A stretch of 64,000 nt of DNA from Acanthochlamys bracteata (Eukaryota > Streptophyta > Magnoliopsida > Pandanales > Velloziaceae): NCBI GenBank assembly GCA_019914995.1, contig CM034129.1, forward strand, positions 1,997,725 to 2,061,724. Reading direction: 5' to 3'. Under the pieces are notes generated by a model. It was not told the DNA's origin and did not search any database. It saw only the letters and a list, made by a program, of their open reading frames with translations. Positions 51,886-63,629 of this stretch are shown piece after piece (position 1 is the first letter of the stretch; every line of letters starts with the position of its first letter). Position numbers and translations under genes: made by a program.

Positions 51886-54208
51886 TATAATATTTCACTA
51901 TGCTGGTCAGTTTCGTTGGGTGTAACTGTAATTGTTTTCTTGGAGCCACAAGTGAGGTACTGCTTCTTTATCTTTTGAATACGTTTCACAATAGCATTTT
52001 GAATTATGTTGTACCAAATTGTTAAAATAAGCCAACAAACAATATGGGTTTTTGCAAAATTTTACTGTTATCTGAGGTTTTCATGTGATGAAATATAGTT
52101 TCCTCTGTATTCTCTAGATGTGGATTTTTTTTTCTAAAAGTTACTGTACCATATTTCAAATTTTCGATTATCTCAGTCATATGAAAGTTTCAACTGTGTT
52201 GCATAACAAGACAAGAGTAAAGTCACTCAGGTTCTTTATGTTAGAAAATTGCATTACATGCCTCCTAGAGGTTATTGGTCTTAAGTTACCTTCTTCCCTA
52301 TAGTTCTCCTTCCATGTCCTGATGATTGGGAGTCTCTTACTATACTATTTAGATAGAAAAACTACTTCACTGGCTATCTTTCCGTGCAAAGATTGTTTGG
52401 ATGTGTTTGATTGCTTGCTTACCTAGGAACATTATCTGAGATAACGAGGTGTGGTATATGCATTAGAATGACCTCAACATATTCGATTTCTTGTTTGTTG
52501 AAACATGTCCTACGTGTAATGAACAATCTTTTACATTCCGCTTGCATTAGTAATTAAGTTGTACATGCGCTTTTGTAGATGTAACACATGAACTTGTTTA
52601 TTCAAACCAACCTGTGTGAATGTACCACTGCAGGGAAAAGCCAAAATGAAGAATGAAGACGTCAAAACCTAGTCATAGTTGTATTTGCATTTTTGGAAAT
52701 AGAGGCATATCAGAAGAAAAAATGAGTTTTAAGTCTTAATGTATCTAGAGCAAAGTCACATCTTATCCATTACCCATGATAGGACTAGAACTGACCTTGG
52801 TTGTGATATGATGGCAGCATCTTGTAACTCATTTTTAATACTACTGTGATTGTCTAGTCACCTAGAATAATACATTTAGTTCTATTGACTAAAATATTTT
52901 TGTTTTTCTAATATCGTATCCTGTTTACAAATACTGCCCTTTCGTTTTAGGCATATTGGGTTTTTCTTCTGTTATTAACGGTTGCCTCTCTCTTGCAGGC
53001 TGATCAGATACAGTGTTGCCATCAACTATTGGTGAATGGTGGAGCTTTTGGCAAGTATCTATAGCTAGAATGCTGATAATTTCACTTGTAGGATATTCTC
53101 ATTGTAACTAAAATTAATTGAACGTAACCTTTTTGTCTAACATGGGTAGCTGGGGTTTTACTTGATCTGATTCTAATGTTGAGCGCCGTTAAAGAGAACG
53201 AGAGTGGAGCCCCCAATGCTTATATCCTGCTGATCTAGCCTAATGTACTTGCTTGGTGATAGTAGTAAGTGAGGCAGAGTCGTAAGTTTTGATGCAATTT
53301 ATTAGCGAAACGAAATGAGCCAAAATATGAATGCATATTATGGGACTCTACAGTTGTACGGTGTCTCAATCTTCGACTTCTCTCTTGTCTGCTCGTTTCT
53401 TGGCATCTTTGTTAGTAAGAAAATCTAACAGGCTGCCGTGATCAGAATTGAGGCTGAAAGGTTCTTGCGTGTATTTAACTCATTTACTTTGAACTAGGTG
53501 TTTTCTTTTTTTAAACCATTCTGAACTTAGTAAAGTATTATAAAAAATTTTATTAAAAATATAAATAAAATTAAATAAATGAAATTGAAAAATACTCCTA
53601 AGCATCTATAAATTCTTAGTTTTTTTTTAATTTTGAAAATAAAAAAATTTAAATAGTAAGATTTCATTATTATTTATTTTTATTATTATTTAAATAAAAA
53701 AAGAATGTTTCTGTTAAAAAAATTTATTTTATAAGTATTTTAAAATATCTTCTTGATCAGATTTCTTTACAATTCTAAAATGTCTGGTCTAACTTAATGA
53801 TTAGGAGTGTTTTTAAAAGGAAATTTCTTAAAATGAAGATATTTTAAAAATTTGTTTAAAATAAGTTTTGTTGTTTTATTTCAATATAAATATTATTATT
53901 ATTATTATTTGTTTGATATGTAGATTTTTTTATTTTAAAAAAATTTATAAAATTATTATTAAAATTTTATTTAAAAATATGAAATAAAAATGTTTAAAAA
54001 GAGAAGTTAAAAAGTTTAACAAACAGCAGTTGCATGGTGACATATGTCTTGAGTCTTATGTATATTATGCAAGAAGATTTGATTACAAGGTAATACAGTC
54101 TTTCTTCGTTTTCTTCTTGTGACCCTTTATGCTGTCTAACCTTGTCTTGCTTGCATCCGTCAGCAAAATCGAACAATAATAAACACTAGACTTCATTATT
54201 CTGGATTT
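51886..54208. other. MED19 3' region and AT-rich spacer
   Basis: From 51.9 to about 53.1 kb the sequence is moderately T-rich and may include a long or alternatively processed MED19 3' UTR. From 53.5 to 54.0 kb it is a dense block of A/T runs (with an ATT microsatellite at 53.89-53.91 kb) resembling the MITE-like interiors elsewhere in the window, but without ends I could match. No gene was recognised. Confidence 0.5.
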
Positions 54209-54466
54209 ATGCAGTTAACAAAGGGCTCTGGAACCAGATTGCTAACAAAGGATCATAAAGTGCAAGCGCTCTGGAACCAGATTGCTAACAAAGGGCTTGT
54301 CCGCAACACGTATGGCAGGTGGGTGTTGCCACGCAGAAACTCTGAGGATATTTCTTCGTTGATTGTCCGAAGAATGATGCCTGCGACCGTTCCGGCCATG
54401 CAGGCCTCTCTTACTGGAGATGTTAGCCTAGTTTCAGCACCAGATGACACTGTTCCAAACCAGTAG
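54209..54466 (+). pseudogene. Phospholipase A1 (PLA1-I gamma type) relic, C-terminal fragment
   Basis: An 85-codon frame containing ALWNQIANKGLVRNTYGRWV. This resembles the extreme C-terminus of chloroplast class I gamma phospholipases A1 (W-Q-ANKG-VRN-GRW pattern), followed by a divergent tail ending VPNQ and a stop. Nothing upstream encodes the rest of the lipase. The fragment contains an internal tandem duplication that repeats LWNQIANKG-coding DNA. It is a decayed 3' exon, not an independent gene. Identification rests on a short motif, so moderate confidence. Confidence 0.5.
54225..54294 (+). repeat. Partial tandem duplication in the PLA1 relic
   Basis: A 27-bp segment starting GCTCTGGAACCAGATTGC occurs perfectly at 54225-54251 and again at 54268-54294, a period of 43 bp. 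Because 43 is not a multiple of three the two copies are read in different frames, so the duplication shifted the original reading frame. The perfect identity implies a recent event. Confidence 0.85.
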
Positions 54467-54797
54467 AATATTCGAGTGCTCTGGTATGTATATGTATACG
54501 TGTATGTCTAGTGCTCTGATTCATGCACTATATCTATTTCTATTTACCTAGTAACATATATGCAATTTGCAATATAGATTAACTAGAATACTCTGAAGAA
54601 TCTCGGTTTTCCGAATCCCAGTGGTTGCTCATTGCAAGTTTTTGCAACTTGCAAGTAGACGTCTGTATATATGTTGATTCAACATTATTCTTCAGCTAGC
54701 CTTCACCAGTAGTAGTGGGCAGACCAGTTAGCAGGTTTACTTTTCTGAAGTTCCACGGCTTCAAACGCTAGCTGCCGCCACTTTCCATCACAACTAA

Positions 54798-55630
54798 ATG
54801 CCTAAAACATTTATCCAACCTTCTTCAAATCCAATTTTCAATCTGACGATATCTTACGCACCCCGCAATCTGCAAGCCGGACTCCTGTGCGGTCTCCAAC
54901 AGAATAGATCTCTTCTATCTGTGACGAACTGCACAGCTTTGCAGACTGGTCTTCTCTGCTTAAACGCAGCTCCACCCGTGGCTCTCCGTAGCGAGATAAT
55001 CAAGTACGGAGAATTCACCGCGGCAACAACGAAGCTTTCGATTTGGATCGCTCCTCTGACTACTGTTGCAGTTGTCTTTATATATGGCGGTCAAAGGCTC
55101 TTTCAAAAAGCTCGGTCTTTCACGCCATGGCTATGAAGTTACCAAATACCTCTACGCCATATCACACGTGCATCTCCCGTGGTGGCTTGGACGCTTTCTA
55201 AGTAAAATTGCCGGAGTCATGTTTCGAACTGGATCGCTATAACTCGCCAGATTGGTTGTCGTGATAGTGTTATATCTTGGCGCGGCACGACGACATCGAC
55301 GAGTGGGCTCGAGGATATACACATTCGACCAGAACCGATCAGTAACAACTTTCTGGACTCCATGGCGGAGCATGGATTCTTGACTTGTACAAAGTCCAAG
55401 GATTCCAGCTCCATCTACAACAAAACTAGCGCTTCTAAGCAGGTGATGGAAGAGATCAAGAGACCTGTCGGTTATTACGGACAGAAAGGTGAGCAAGTTT
55501 GACAATAACAGGACACCGTCACGGCGGCGCTCTTACGTCGCGTAAAGCGTGCGATACCGTGAAGACCGGACTTCAAGTGAATGTGATTTCATTTTTCTTT
55601 CTTCTCAATTGCTCCTTCCAGCGAGTGTGA
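54798..55630 (+). pseudogene. Phospholipase A1 (PLA1-I gamma type) relic, N-terminal and central fragment
   Basis: The frame starts MPKTFIQPSSNP with a transit-peptide-like N-terminus, then VALRSEIIKYGEF, matching the lipase entry segment. After a frame change it continues KKLGLSRHGYEVTKYLYA. A stop follows at GVMFRTGSL. Further matches recur in other frames (NNFLDSMAEHGFLTC; YNKTSASKQVMEEIKR). The nucleophile elbow GHSLGG has become GHRHGG (55511-55528), so the catalytic serine is replaced. The frame ends at TGLQVNVISF plus a few codons. At least three frame disruptions, a lost active site and no C-terminal half show a dead gene. Functional relatives are plastid lipases acting on galactolipids and phospholipids. 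Confidence 0.75.
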
Positions 55631-56244
55631 TACATACATGCTGACAATAGTGATATGTATGATTTGGAAAGGTCTAGCGTGTTGATGCGTTCATGGTTCA
55701 ACCACTGTTCCAATATACCTATATAGGTAATAGGTATCAGCGTACTCGATGAATTCCTCTGCAAATTTACAGCGTCAAAACAATGAAAAACTAACAGATA
55801 AGTACTGACCGTATTCTGATTTCGCTGCTACAAATTTACTGCCAAAACTAATATCTGCGAACAAATTAGTGTTCTAAGCAAGCAGATATCTCCTCACACT
55901 ACACAATCTCACCCTGTTTGTTACATTGAAGGAAGGAGAAGATTGAAGCTGTAAAACCTAAGAACTTCTACACAATAAAACTGCGACAAACTGTAAGTTG
56001 GCTTGAGTTTTCTGCAGAAACATGCTAAAAATCATCGTGGCTATTTACTTACACCAGACGGAAGGAGTTGAGCTTGGTTTATTTCTCACACACAAAGCAC
56101 GCAACATTCTCCTCCCAGCCCCATGAGTATAATGTCGTCCTGCAGAAATTTAGCAGTAGCAACTAGCAAGTTTGTTGGTCATTGATGAGAGATACATGTA
56201 AACCGAAGCAATTAGATCAGACTTCTAAGTAACAGGAACTTACG
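55631..56244. other. Spacer and OSCA3.1 3' UTR
   Basis: Between the lipase relic and the OSCA3.1 stop codon. The right part is the likely 3' UTR of OSCA3.1 (minus strand). No other feature was recognised. Confidence 0.55.
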
Positions 56245-59200
56245 TTATGCGTTCATAGCTCCAAAATTAGCTTCCAAATTCACAGGTTGCTCCTGTCCTT
56301 CCTGAGTTTGGGTATTGTCAGATCGACTGAAATCATCAGGCTTCTCGTGCTTCAAAGAAGGTGGTATGTACGCAGCACAGACAGTATTCAGATTCAGGGC
56401 TTCTTTGGACCTTTGGCTTACAACTTCCAGAGGAGTACAATGGAAGGACTTGTAGAACCGTAACTTGCACACGTATGCGTAAATCAAAGAAATCAATATA
56501 AGTGGTATAATTAATGGAGCGTAAAAGAACTTCTTCAACCCCATGTAGCCAAACATGGTTATTTGAAAGATGATTAGAGATGCCATTATACGTGCAAACA
56601 TGTGGGGCCACATTTGACCAAGGCTCTCGTAGGAAGGGACGTAAACTTTCAGTGCCTGCAAAATGAAGGAATGTGTTTTCTTAGGAATAAAAAATTCTTG
56701 ATCCATAGTACTATAAGTTGCATTAAAAGCTAAATGAAATAAGCTGACATTGAAATTTTTGTAGCTACATACAATAGCTATGCTTTTGTGTAACAAGGGC
56801 GCGATGCTAGACTTATGTTAGAAATTTTATGTCGAATTTTCCAAATTTTGAAGAAAGAATATGTAAACGATATTCTGGTGTGCTTGCCTGATTCCGTGTA
56901 ATGAGCCATCCAAGACCAAAGTATACCACACCAAAAGGAAAAATCAAAGGAGCTATGACCGAGTAGCAAAGAACAATTGTCACAATGAGCATGTCATTTG
57001 CAACTCTCGTAGCATAACCAAAGTCTCCAGGAGCCCATGCCTCTCTGATTTCTGCTTCTGTCTTGCATAAAAACCTCTTCTTGAGATGGAATATGATTAA
57101 AGGGACCAAGCGTGAAAGCTCAAGTCCATACCCAACAAAGAATCTGAAATAAGAACAGACAAAACCGTTAACTTGCAACATAACAGCAGTATATGAAGAA
57201 GTGCATATATGATGCGTACACACTATATTCAAGATCAAGAGGTTTTCATCTGTAGATGCAACGGGCAATGTTCTGACTATATCACATTAAGTCTAAGCTT
57301 CCTAACAAAGGAAATCAACTGTCAAGAGCAGGAAATGATAGAATTGGCTTCAATGAAAGAATAAACACAAATTGGAACTTGTAGCTTGCGCAAAAGATGG
57401 GTAGACAAAATAAAAATAGACTAAGGTGAGCTTGTCTGAAGAAATCATTTTCATATGATTCATTGGTAAAAGAAAAGAAATTTTCATGCACATAGTTATA
57501 GAAATTGGAAGAGCAACAACCGATCTAGATCTGTTATACTATAAAAGTAAATCGGCATGTCCTTGACATAAAGAATTCTTTTGGTGAAGCTTTAACCATA
57601 TTCAGGGTAAGAGAACGTACTTCAGAGCAACATATGTGAGGAAGAATGTTGCATTCCTGGGTAGATTCTCCGCAAGCAAAGTTACTATTGTCTTTGGCGA
57701 TTCCATAATTGTCTTCAGAGAACTAAACAGCAACCCACCTACTGAGACACCAAGGAATACATTGAACACAATGAAGTAGAAGTACTTCCCACAGGTTGCC
57801 CGTACTGCATGACTTTGAGAAGGTAGACCTTCAAACTTTGAAAGAATCAGAAGGAATGTAGGTAGCAGGGCCAAGAATATGATAAGAACAACTTGAGGAA
57901 GATACGCTTCCAAGATTGTGTTAATACTATTGTACTTCAGAACATTCTTTAAAAAGGGAAACAATCTTCTCAGATTTTTGAGAGTTGTGAATGCAGAGAT
58001 GAAACTGATTGGTATCATATAGAAGACTACAGTGAGAAAGACAACACCGTAAACCACATATTCCCTTATCTGCCTCTGATAAAATTTCTTAGGCAAATTG
58101 TTCCACAAAAGATCACGTGGCTCCGGAGCTTCACTTACTGTCCACTGATCAGTCCTTTGAGCATGTATAGTCTGAGCAGCAGAGGCTGCGGCCGGCCTGC
58201 TGATAAAGAAGACTAGAGCTGCAGGTTTTTGTTTCTCTCTTAGTGTGACATTCCGTTCAGTCTCTAACTTGGGAAGCAATTCTTTGATTTTTTCGTTGTA
58301 GAAGTCAATAGTGTCGAACTTTGGGCCTGTAAGGCCAAGAAATCCAGTTTTGTTGGAAGGTCTTTCACCATCTGGCTTGCCTACTGTCTTGGACTGTGCA
58401 TACACTACTTCTGCTCGATCAATTTTCTTTTTGTAGCCCTCAATTTTTTTCCAAATTTTATTGACCTAGAAAAGGAGGCATGAATTTGGCCATGAAACAT
58501 AATTCAACGTATGACAAACCATTAGACTTAAGTATATTATTTGATAAGGTGAATTAGAAATAACTATGGAAGGAGTACCAGGTCTCCATGTACCTTTTTA
58601 TTGTCTGTGATAATAATTGATCTGTAGTATGTTTCCGGGTGAAGTGTTCGAAAATATGTATCGACATGTTCTCTCATTGTTAGATCTGTCGGTGCCGGGG
58701 GAATGTCTCTAACAAGTATTGCATAGTCTTCAGGTTTTGCTACTGAATTAGCCACAGCTTCATCTCTCATATTTAAAACATGAGTATAAGACCTCCACAG
58801 CACATAGAAAGCAACAAAAGATACCCAGTAAGTTGCTATCAAGAAAGCCCATAGCCTCAGACTTTTCTCCTGCATACAAAATACAGAAACACCATATAAA
58901 AAAGGCTATTATTAGATAACAGAAAACACATTCAATTTTAATCATTAGGTCATTCATTAACACATATGATCAAAGAAGCTCATCTTGGATATTGTACATG
59001 CATATGTATACATGATATGGCCTGCATCGATCTATCTAGTTGGATAGTTAGATCTGGTGGTAAAATCGACTCTGAATCATATGTCCAATTCATGTTGCGG
59101 AGACAATATACTGTCCTAATAGCAAACACTAATGCAGAATAATTCAAAAAAATTGACCTTCTAAGATAACAGCTGTCAGTGACATACTAGCAGTTAAAAA

Positions 59201-61318
59201 AAATTATCTAATACTTAATCAACTACAACACTAACAACTAATCCTTATCACACCAGAATCACCTACAACTCATTTAAGCGTGAGATTTAGCAGCAAAATC
59301 ATCCCTTATTTTGTGAATGCATGGCATCACACATTCTGCATTGATTTTGAGGGTTTAAACAATCAATGACACTAAAATGCTATAGTTAAATGCAAAAGCT
59401 CTCTATTGATAGCATTGCAAAACACCTCAGCCTACTAGTAACTGATGCTTTTAACTCTGCAATAGTCAAAACTGTTTGGATGAAAACTTGAAGGATATGA
59501 TGGCACATTCATAAAGTCCTCTATAGGTACACATTTCAATATAGTTAATGCAGTGCCTTCTAAAGTTTTCCTTTGCGTATGTATGCATGTATTCGTATAT
59601 ATATATAGGAAGAAGATAGGTGCACATTGCCACCTTAGACGCACATTGGTCCATATAAGGCGCGTAGAAAGCTCAAAATTCAATTCCACCATTGGATATG
59701 AAGAACTACGAGTCGTGAACACGCCAACAAACTTTCGGCTTAATCGGATCACGAATCGACCTCCATCTGTTTTTTGTTTTATCAAAATGACATAAAAAGA
59801 AAAACTGACAAAAATTGCATAACATAGGATTTTTTCGTTTTCGGTCATTAAGATCAAGAGGCTGTATGAAAAATGATTCATGGTCTGAATGAGCTTAAAT
59901 TTTATTAGAGGTGGATATTAAATTTTGAGTTTTCTACGCACCTTGATGAGCCAATATGCGCCTAAGGTGGCAATGTGCATATATCTTGTTCCATATATAC
60001 TTCCTGGCCTCACCATGCACTTATCTAAGATGCATTAGGAGGATACACTTAACTTAGATAAACCCAGTCAGAAATGTCCCATGTGCATATTAACATACTA
60101 CAGAGAGAGTATCCAGGGAGATAGGAAAAACCCCACCTACATATTGTGAGAATGGTACTTTACATTTTTAAACTTACATAGTTATAGTTGTATTATTTCT
60201 TCAAAATTCATTCAAATATGTACCATACCTTTATACATTTCGGGCATAAAAAATAATTTCTTAAGAGGAGACTCGCAGAAGAATGGTAAAACACATGCTA
60301 GACTTAACATATTCTTGAACAATAAAACTGCACAAGATCAAAGTATGTGTTCATGCTTGGAAACAACATGCTCAGGAAACCAGATAGTAATGAAAACTAG
60401 ACATAGAAAGTAATAAGAACAATACTTACTTGAACATTACCCATAGATAGCTTGTCTATATCGTTAAAGGTCCCTTGGCTGGTGGTCCGAGCAGTAGCTT
60501 CCTTCAGGCCGTTGTCAGTTGCTGCAACTGGAAGAAGAATTGGAAGAAGCACAATACCAGAAAGCACCAATATTCCCAGAACTATTCCACAAAACCAAAT
60601 TTACAATCAGAATAGTGCGCATACATCTATAATCATTAGTGCAGAAACAAAAGAATATTTTTGAGTATAAATTCAGTTATTCCTTAATAAACTTAAAATT
60701 GAAGAACACATACATAATCTCTTCAACTTCTTATGGCAGGAGTCACATATGACTCCATCAAGAAAACATCTACAAAAATAAATCCTTTTCACTTTCTGAA
60801 AACCAAATAAACAAGAATAGTATGACCAATAACAAAATATTTCATACAAACAGAAAGCAGGTAACAAGGAGTGACAGTCTAAACACAGGTTTCAGGAATC
60901 TCAAAATCAACAAATTACTGTAATTCAATATCATAGCAGAAGACATCCATCAAAACCAAATCTTTCCTCCATATCTAACTCAAACACAAAAATCTCAAAA
61001 CCCAGTAATAAAATCTGCAAATATCACCAAAAAGGACAGCATTTCACCTGTGCTCAGAAAAACCAGATAAACGGCAGCGTCAACGCCGGCAGCAGCAACA
61101 ACATCAGCTTCACTTGCGCTGACTGCTTCCTTGATCCAACCAAACGGATTTCTTGTTCGATGACTGGCTTCCCACGGTTCAAGCCCACGAAGAATTCTAT
61201 TTGGGTAATAAACCACTTCGTTACCCGGTCGCCTAGAAAGCCAAGTGAAGATAAGCGTCAACACCACAAAGATCACAGCCGAAGTTCCCAGAGATGTTAA
61301 GAAAGCACTGAACTCCAT
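56245..61318 (-). CDS. OSCA3.1: OSCA3.1 / ERD4 hyperosmolality-gated ion channel
   Basis: Six exons: 61318-61048, 60581-60430, 58869-58594, 58465-57621, 57143-56888 and 56655-56245. They total 2211 nt, or 736 residues (Arabidopsis ERD4 about 724). The protein starts MEFSAFLTSLGTSAVIFVVL with a first transmembrane helix, followed by YYPNRILRGLEPWE. A cytosolic RRM-like region with a coiled segment (NKIWKKIEGYKKKIDRAE) follows. The C-terminal DUF221 channel core has multiple helices (SHAVRATCGKYFYF; FFVGYGLELSRLVPLIIFHLKK; YATRVANDMLI; ALKVYVPSYES-like LKVYVPSYES). OSCA/TMEM63 proteins are calcium-permeable mechanosensitive or osmosensitive channels. ERD4 was first found as an early dehydration-induced gene. 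The exon pair 57143-56888 and 56655-56245 is joined by a GC-AG intron. The 1.56-kb intron 2 holds a foldback element. Confidence 0.95.
59598..60000. mobile_element. Foldback MITE with ~85-bp terminal inverted repeats, in OSCA3.1 intron
   Basis: The left arm (about 59606-59690) contains GGTGCACATTGCCACCTTAG followed by ACGCACATTGG and GCGCGTAGAAAGCTCAAAATT. The reverse complement of the right arm (about 59911-59996) contains ATGCACATTGCCACCTTAGG followed by CGCATATTGG and TGCGTAGAAAACTCAAAATTT. The arms align over about 85 bp with scattered mismatches. TATATATA-type sequence flanks both ends and may be the target duplication. The total is about 400 bp with no transposase. It is a non-autonomous inverted-repeat transposon, with a Mutator-like family suggested only by the long arms. 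Confidence 0.8.
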
Positions 61319-62789
61319 TCTTGATCAGCTTCCTCAACAGTCAACTACTTTACTACTACTACTAGTACTGAAACTCTTCAAGCTCTTCAAGCTTTGCTTT
61401 CTCTTCTGAGTTTTCAGTAGCCGTGGCAGAGAAGAGAAGAACAAGAAGAGGATGGGACGTGAGAATCAATGAGAACGCTTGATAAAGGTGTAATAAGGAA
61501 TAAGAGAAAAAGAAAAAGAAGAGCTTTCTTTTTCCTTCCTTTGCTTTTCTTTCTGGAACAAGAAAGATAAGACAAGTGCACAAGCGGCTTTATCTTGAGC
61601 TGTGGAAAAAGAAGGTAAGACAGAGAGACTGCACTGAGAGCTTTCCATATTCACGGTGATTCTTTTATTAAAATTTAATAATTCCATATTCTATTGCAGA
61701 GAGAGCGGGAGGTAACTATAAATTAATTAAAAATTTAAATAGAAATATTTCAGTTACATAAGGTCTCGTTTACTGAATATTTTTGTATATACAAAAATGT
61801 TTCAAGTCTAGAGTTTTATGAGTGGAAAATGGAAACTTCGAGTTTTTGCAACCTGTTATCTGATTGGAGATTTGAAGGAGACGGAAAGAAATGAGCATAA
61901 TTTGAAGAGAAAAGTTCAGCGTCCAATTATAGACGACCATATACAACTTACCTTACCGTACATAAATTGACCACTTCTTTTTGCTTGCTTGCTGTCGTTA
62001 GTTAGTTGGAACACGACAACAGTGACACTTGGCAAAGGGACACGTGGCAATCTTTTGTCTTAACCCTGTCGGTATTCCGCTCAAGTTGATCCACACGCGT
62101 CGTGATCTTCAACGGTTTATTAGCAGGCCGTTAAGTTTATATCTGGCTTTGGGCCTTTGTAACTAAAGCCTGTAACAATAAATTTGACATCGAAATTAGA
62201 AAGTGAATGTTTGGGATTGCGTTGTATGGTTCATATCACAAGTTTTGCACGAGGCAGTTTTTTAAACAAAGATTGAGAAGTTAACAAATGTTGACGTGAT
62301 TAATTGTTGCCATCTTAATTGTTAGTTGTTCTGAATTATGTTATTTTTTCAGAACACTGTTACATATTATGAGGATAATATTATGATATATTGATATGTC
62401 ATATCATGTAGTTGATATGATACGTAATAGACCAATGAAGCAATTACTGATAAACAAAATTCTCAAAAACAGAAAACAGAGAAGAAACAGAGTAATAAAT
62501 CAATTAAAGGGAACAAAGGTTCTCTCCAAAATACATGATCACAATTGAATATAAATGTATAGTATATAACAAATTAATTCAACATCTGCAAATCAAGGCT
62601 TGGACATGTTGCCCTGTTTCTCATTCTATACATATCCTTACTAATCTCTCCCCTCGCTTCACACAATTAATAATAATTCAAAACCAAAAGTTTTAGTTAA
62701 ATGCAAGATAATTAAGAAAAATTAACCAAAGTGAACCAATAGTGCTGCTGTTAATTTCCGTTGTAATTTATAAGACTCTACTGATCAAT
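61319..62789. other. OSCA3.1 promoter and spacer
   Basis: Contains the OSCA3.1 5' UTR (a GA/CT-rich stretch at 61.43-61.62 kb), an ABRE-like motif at 62040, and then the 3' UTR of the coiled-coil gene at about 62.5-62.79 kb. No other gene was seen. Confidence 0.55.
62040..62048 (+). promoter_or_regulatory. ABRE/G-box-like element upstream of OSCA3.1
   Basis: ACACGTGGC, a strong ABA-responsive element with a CACGTG core, lies about 720 bp upstream of the OSCA3.1 start codon. It fits the dehydration- and ABA-responsive expression known for ERD4. A single site alone does not prove function. Confidence 0.5.
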
Positions 62790-63629
62790 CTAAACTACGT
62801 TTGAATTTTTGCTTGGGTTAGCAGCAGTAACCTTGAAGCAAAGCTTTGTTTGGAATCGAACCAACGTAGTTTCGATTAGTTCAATTTCCTGATCAGCAGC
62901 ATCGACGGCACCATCAGCTATCTTCTGTCGTAATTCATGTAAGTTCTTCACTGCGATCGCCGCTTCTCCGGCCATCTCCATAGCTGTCTCTTGAAATCTC
63001 GCGATTTCTTGTTGTGAATCCTTGTACTTCCTCTTTACGGACCGGTAGTGATCGAGAGATTTGAGCAACTGTTCGGACAGAAGCTTGTTCCTCTCTTGCA
63101 ACGCTTCCCCTCCTCCATCTCCGCTACTGCTTTCCTTCTTCAACTTGTGTTCTGCGGCGCAGGCTCTCACCTTCTCCGACAACGTCTCGTTCTGCGACCT
63201 GAGATCGTTGACGAGTTCCTCGAGTTCAGAAATCTCATGCACTTTCCGTGTTAACTCTCCAGCAATCATCTGCTTCTCTCTACCAAGGCTAGAGAACATC
63301 CTCTCTAAACTCTTGCGTGCTGTAAGCACGGCGGAGAGTTCTCGTCGAAGCTTTTCTATCTCTTCAATAGCTGCAGGGAGATCGTTAGGCAGCTGGGGTG
63401 GTGGAGTAATAAGTTTAGACTTATCTTTCACGTTGGAAGCAGAAGGGACGCGACGGAGATCAGTATTGCACCGTCGAAGCTCAGCATCCCTTCGCCGAGG
63501 AGACGCAACTTGTTCCGGCGTGGACATGTCAGCAGCAGCCGCGTCGGGCTTCATTATAGGCAAGCCTTGATCTTTAGTTGTGCGATGACCATGTATTAAT
63601 CTGGGGTGAAGCTTCACGTTTGTTGCCAT
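62790..63629 (-). CDS. Coiled-coil (tropomyosin-like) protein of unknown function
   Basis: An intact 279-codon frame. The first about 75 residues are basic and disordered, with a Pro-rich motif (ITPPPQLPNDLP, about 73-84). From there to about residue 262 it is a nearly continuous heptad-rich coiled coil (EIEKLRRELSAVL; SELEELVNDLRSQN; EALQERNKLLSEQLLKSLDH), with a short Gly/Ser break near 165-175. No catalytic motif, signal peptide or membrane segment was seen. It resembles plant proteins annotated loosely as tropomyosin, and I recall At1g30050 as one. That would fit the neighbouring ERD4/PSAK/ARF6 orthologs, but this is a weak memory. The upstream bases end CATCTCAGGC just before the ATG, so a 5'-UTR intron is likely. 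Confidence 0.8.
   Translation of the reverse strand: MATNVKLHPRLIHGHRTTKDQGLPIMKPDAAAADMSTPEQVASPRRRDAELRRCNTDLRRVPSASNVKDKSKLITPPPQLPNDLPAAIEEIEKLRRELSAVLTARKSLERMFSSLGREKQMIAGELTRKVHEISELEELVNDLRSQNETLSEKVRACAAEHKLKKESSSGDGGGEALQERNKLLSEQLLKSLDHYRSVKRKYKDSQQEIARFQETAMEMAGEAAIAVKNLHELRQKIADGAVDAADQEIELIETTLVRFQTKLCFKVTAANPSKNSNVV

Noticed and set aside
59435-59881. 148-codon minus-strand ORF over the OSCA3.1 intron
   Set aside because: It overlaps the left arm of the foldback element, has no recognisable motif and low-complexity composition. It is a chance frame inside a transposon.
63061-63570. 169-codon plus-strand ORF opposite the coiled-coil gene
   Set aside because: It is a Ser/Leu-rich antisense shadow of the heptad-rich coding strand. 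The minus-strand frame has clear coiled-coil features.
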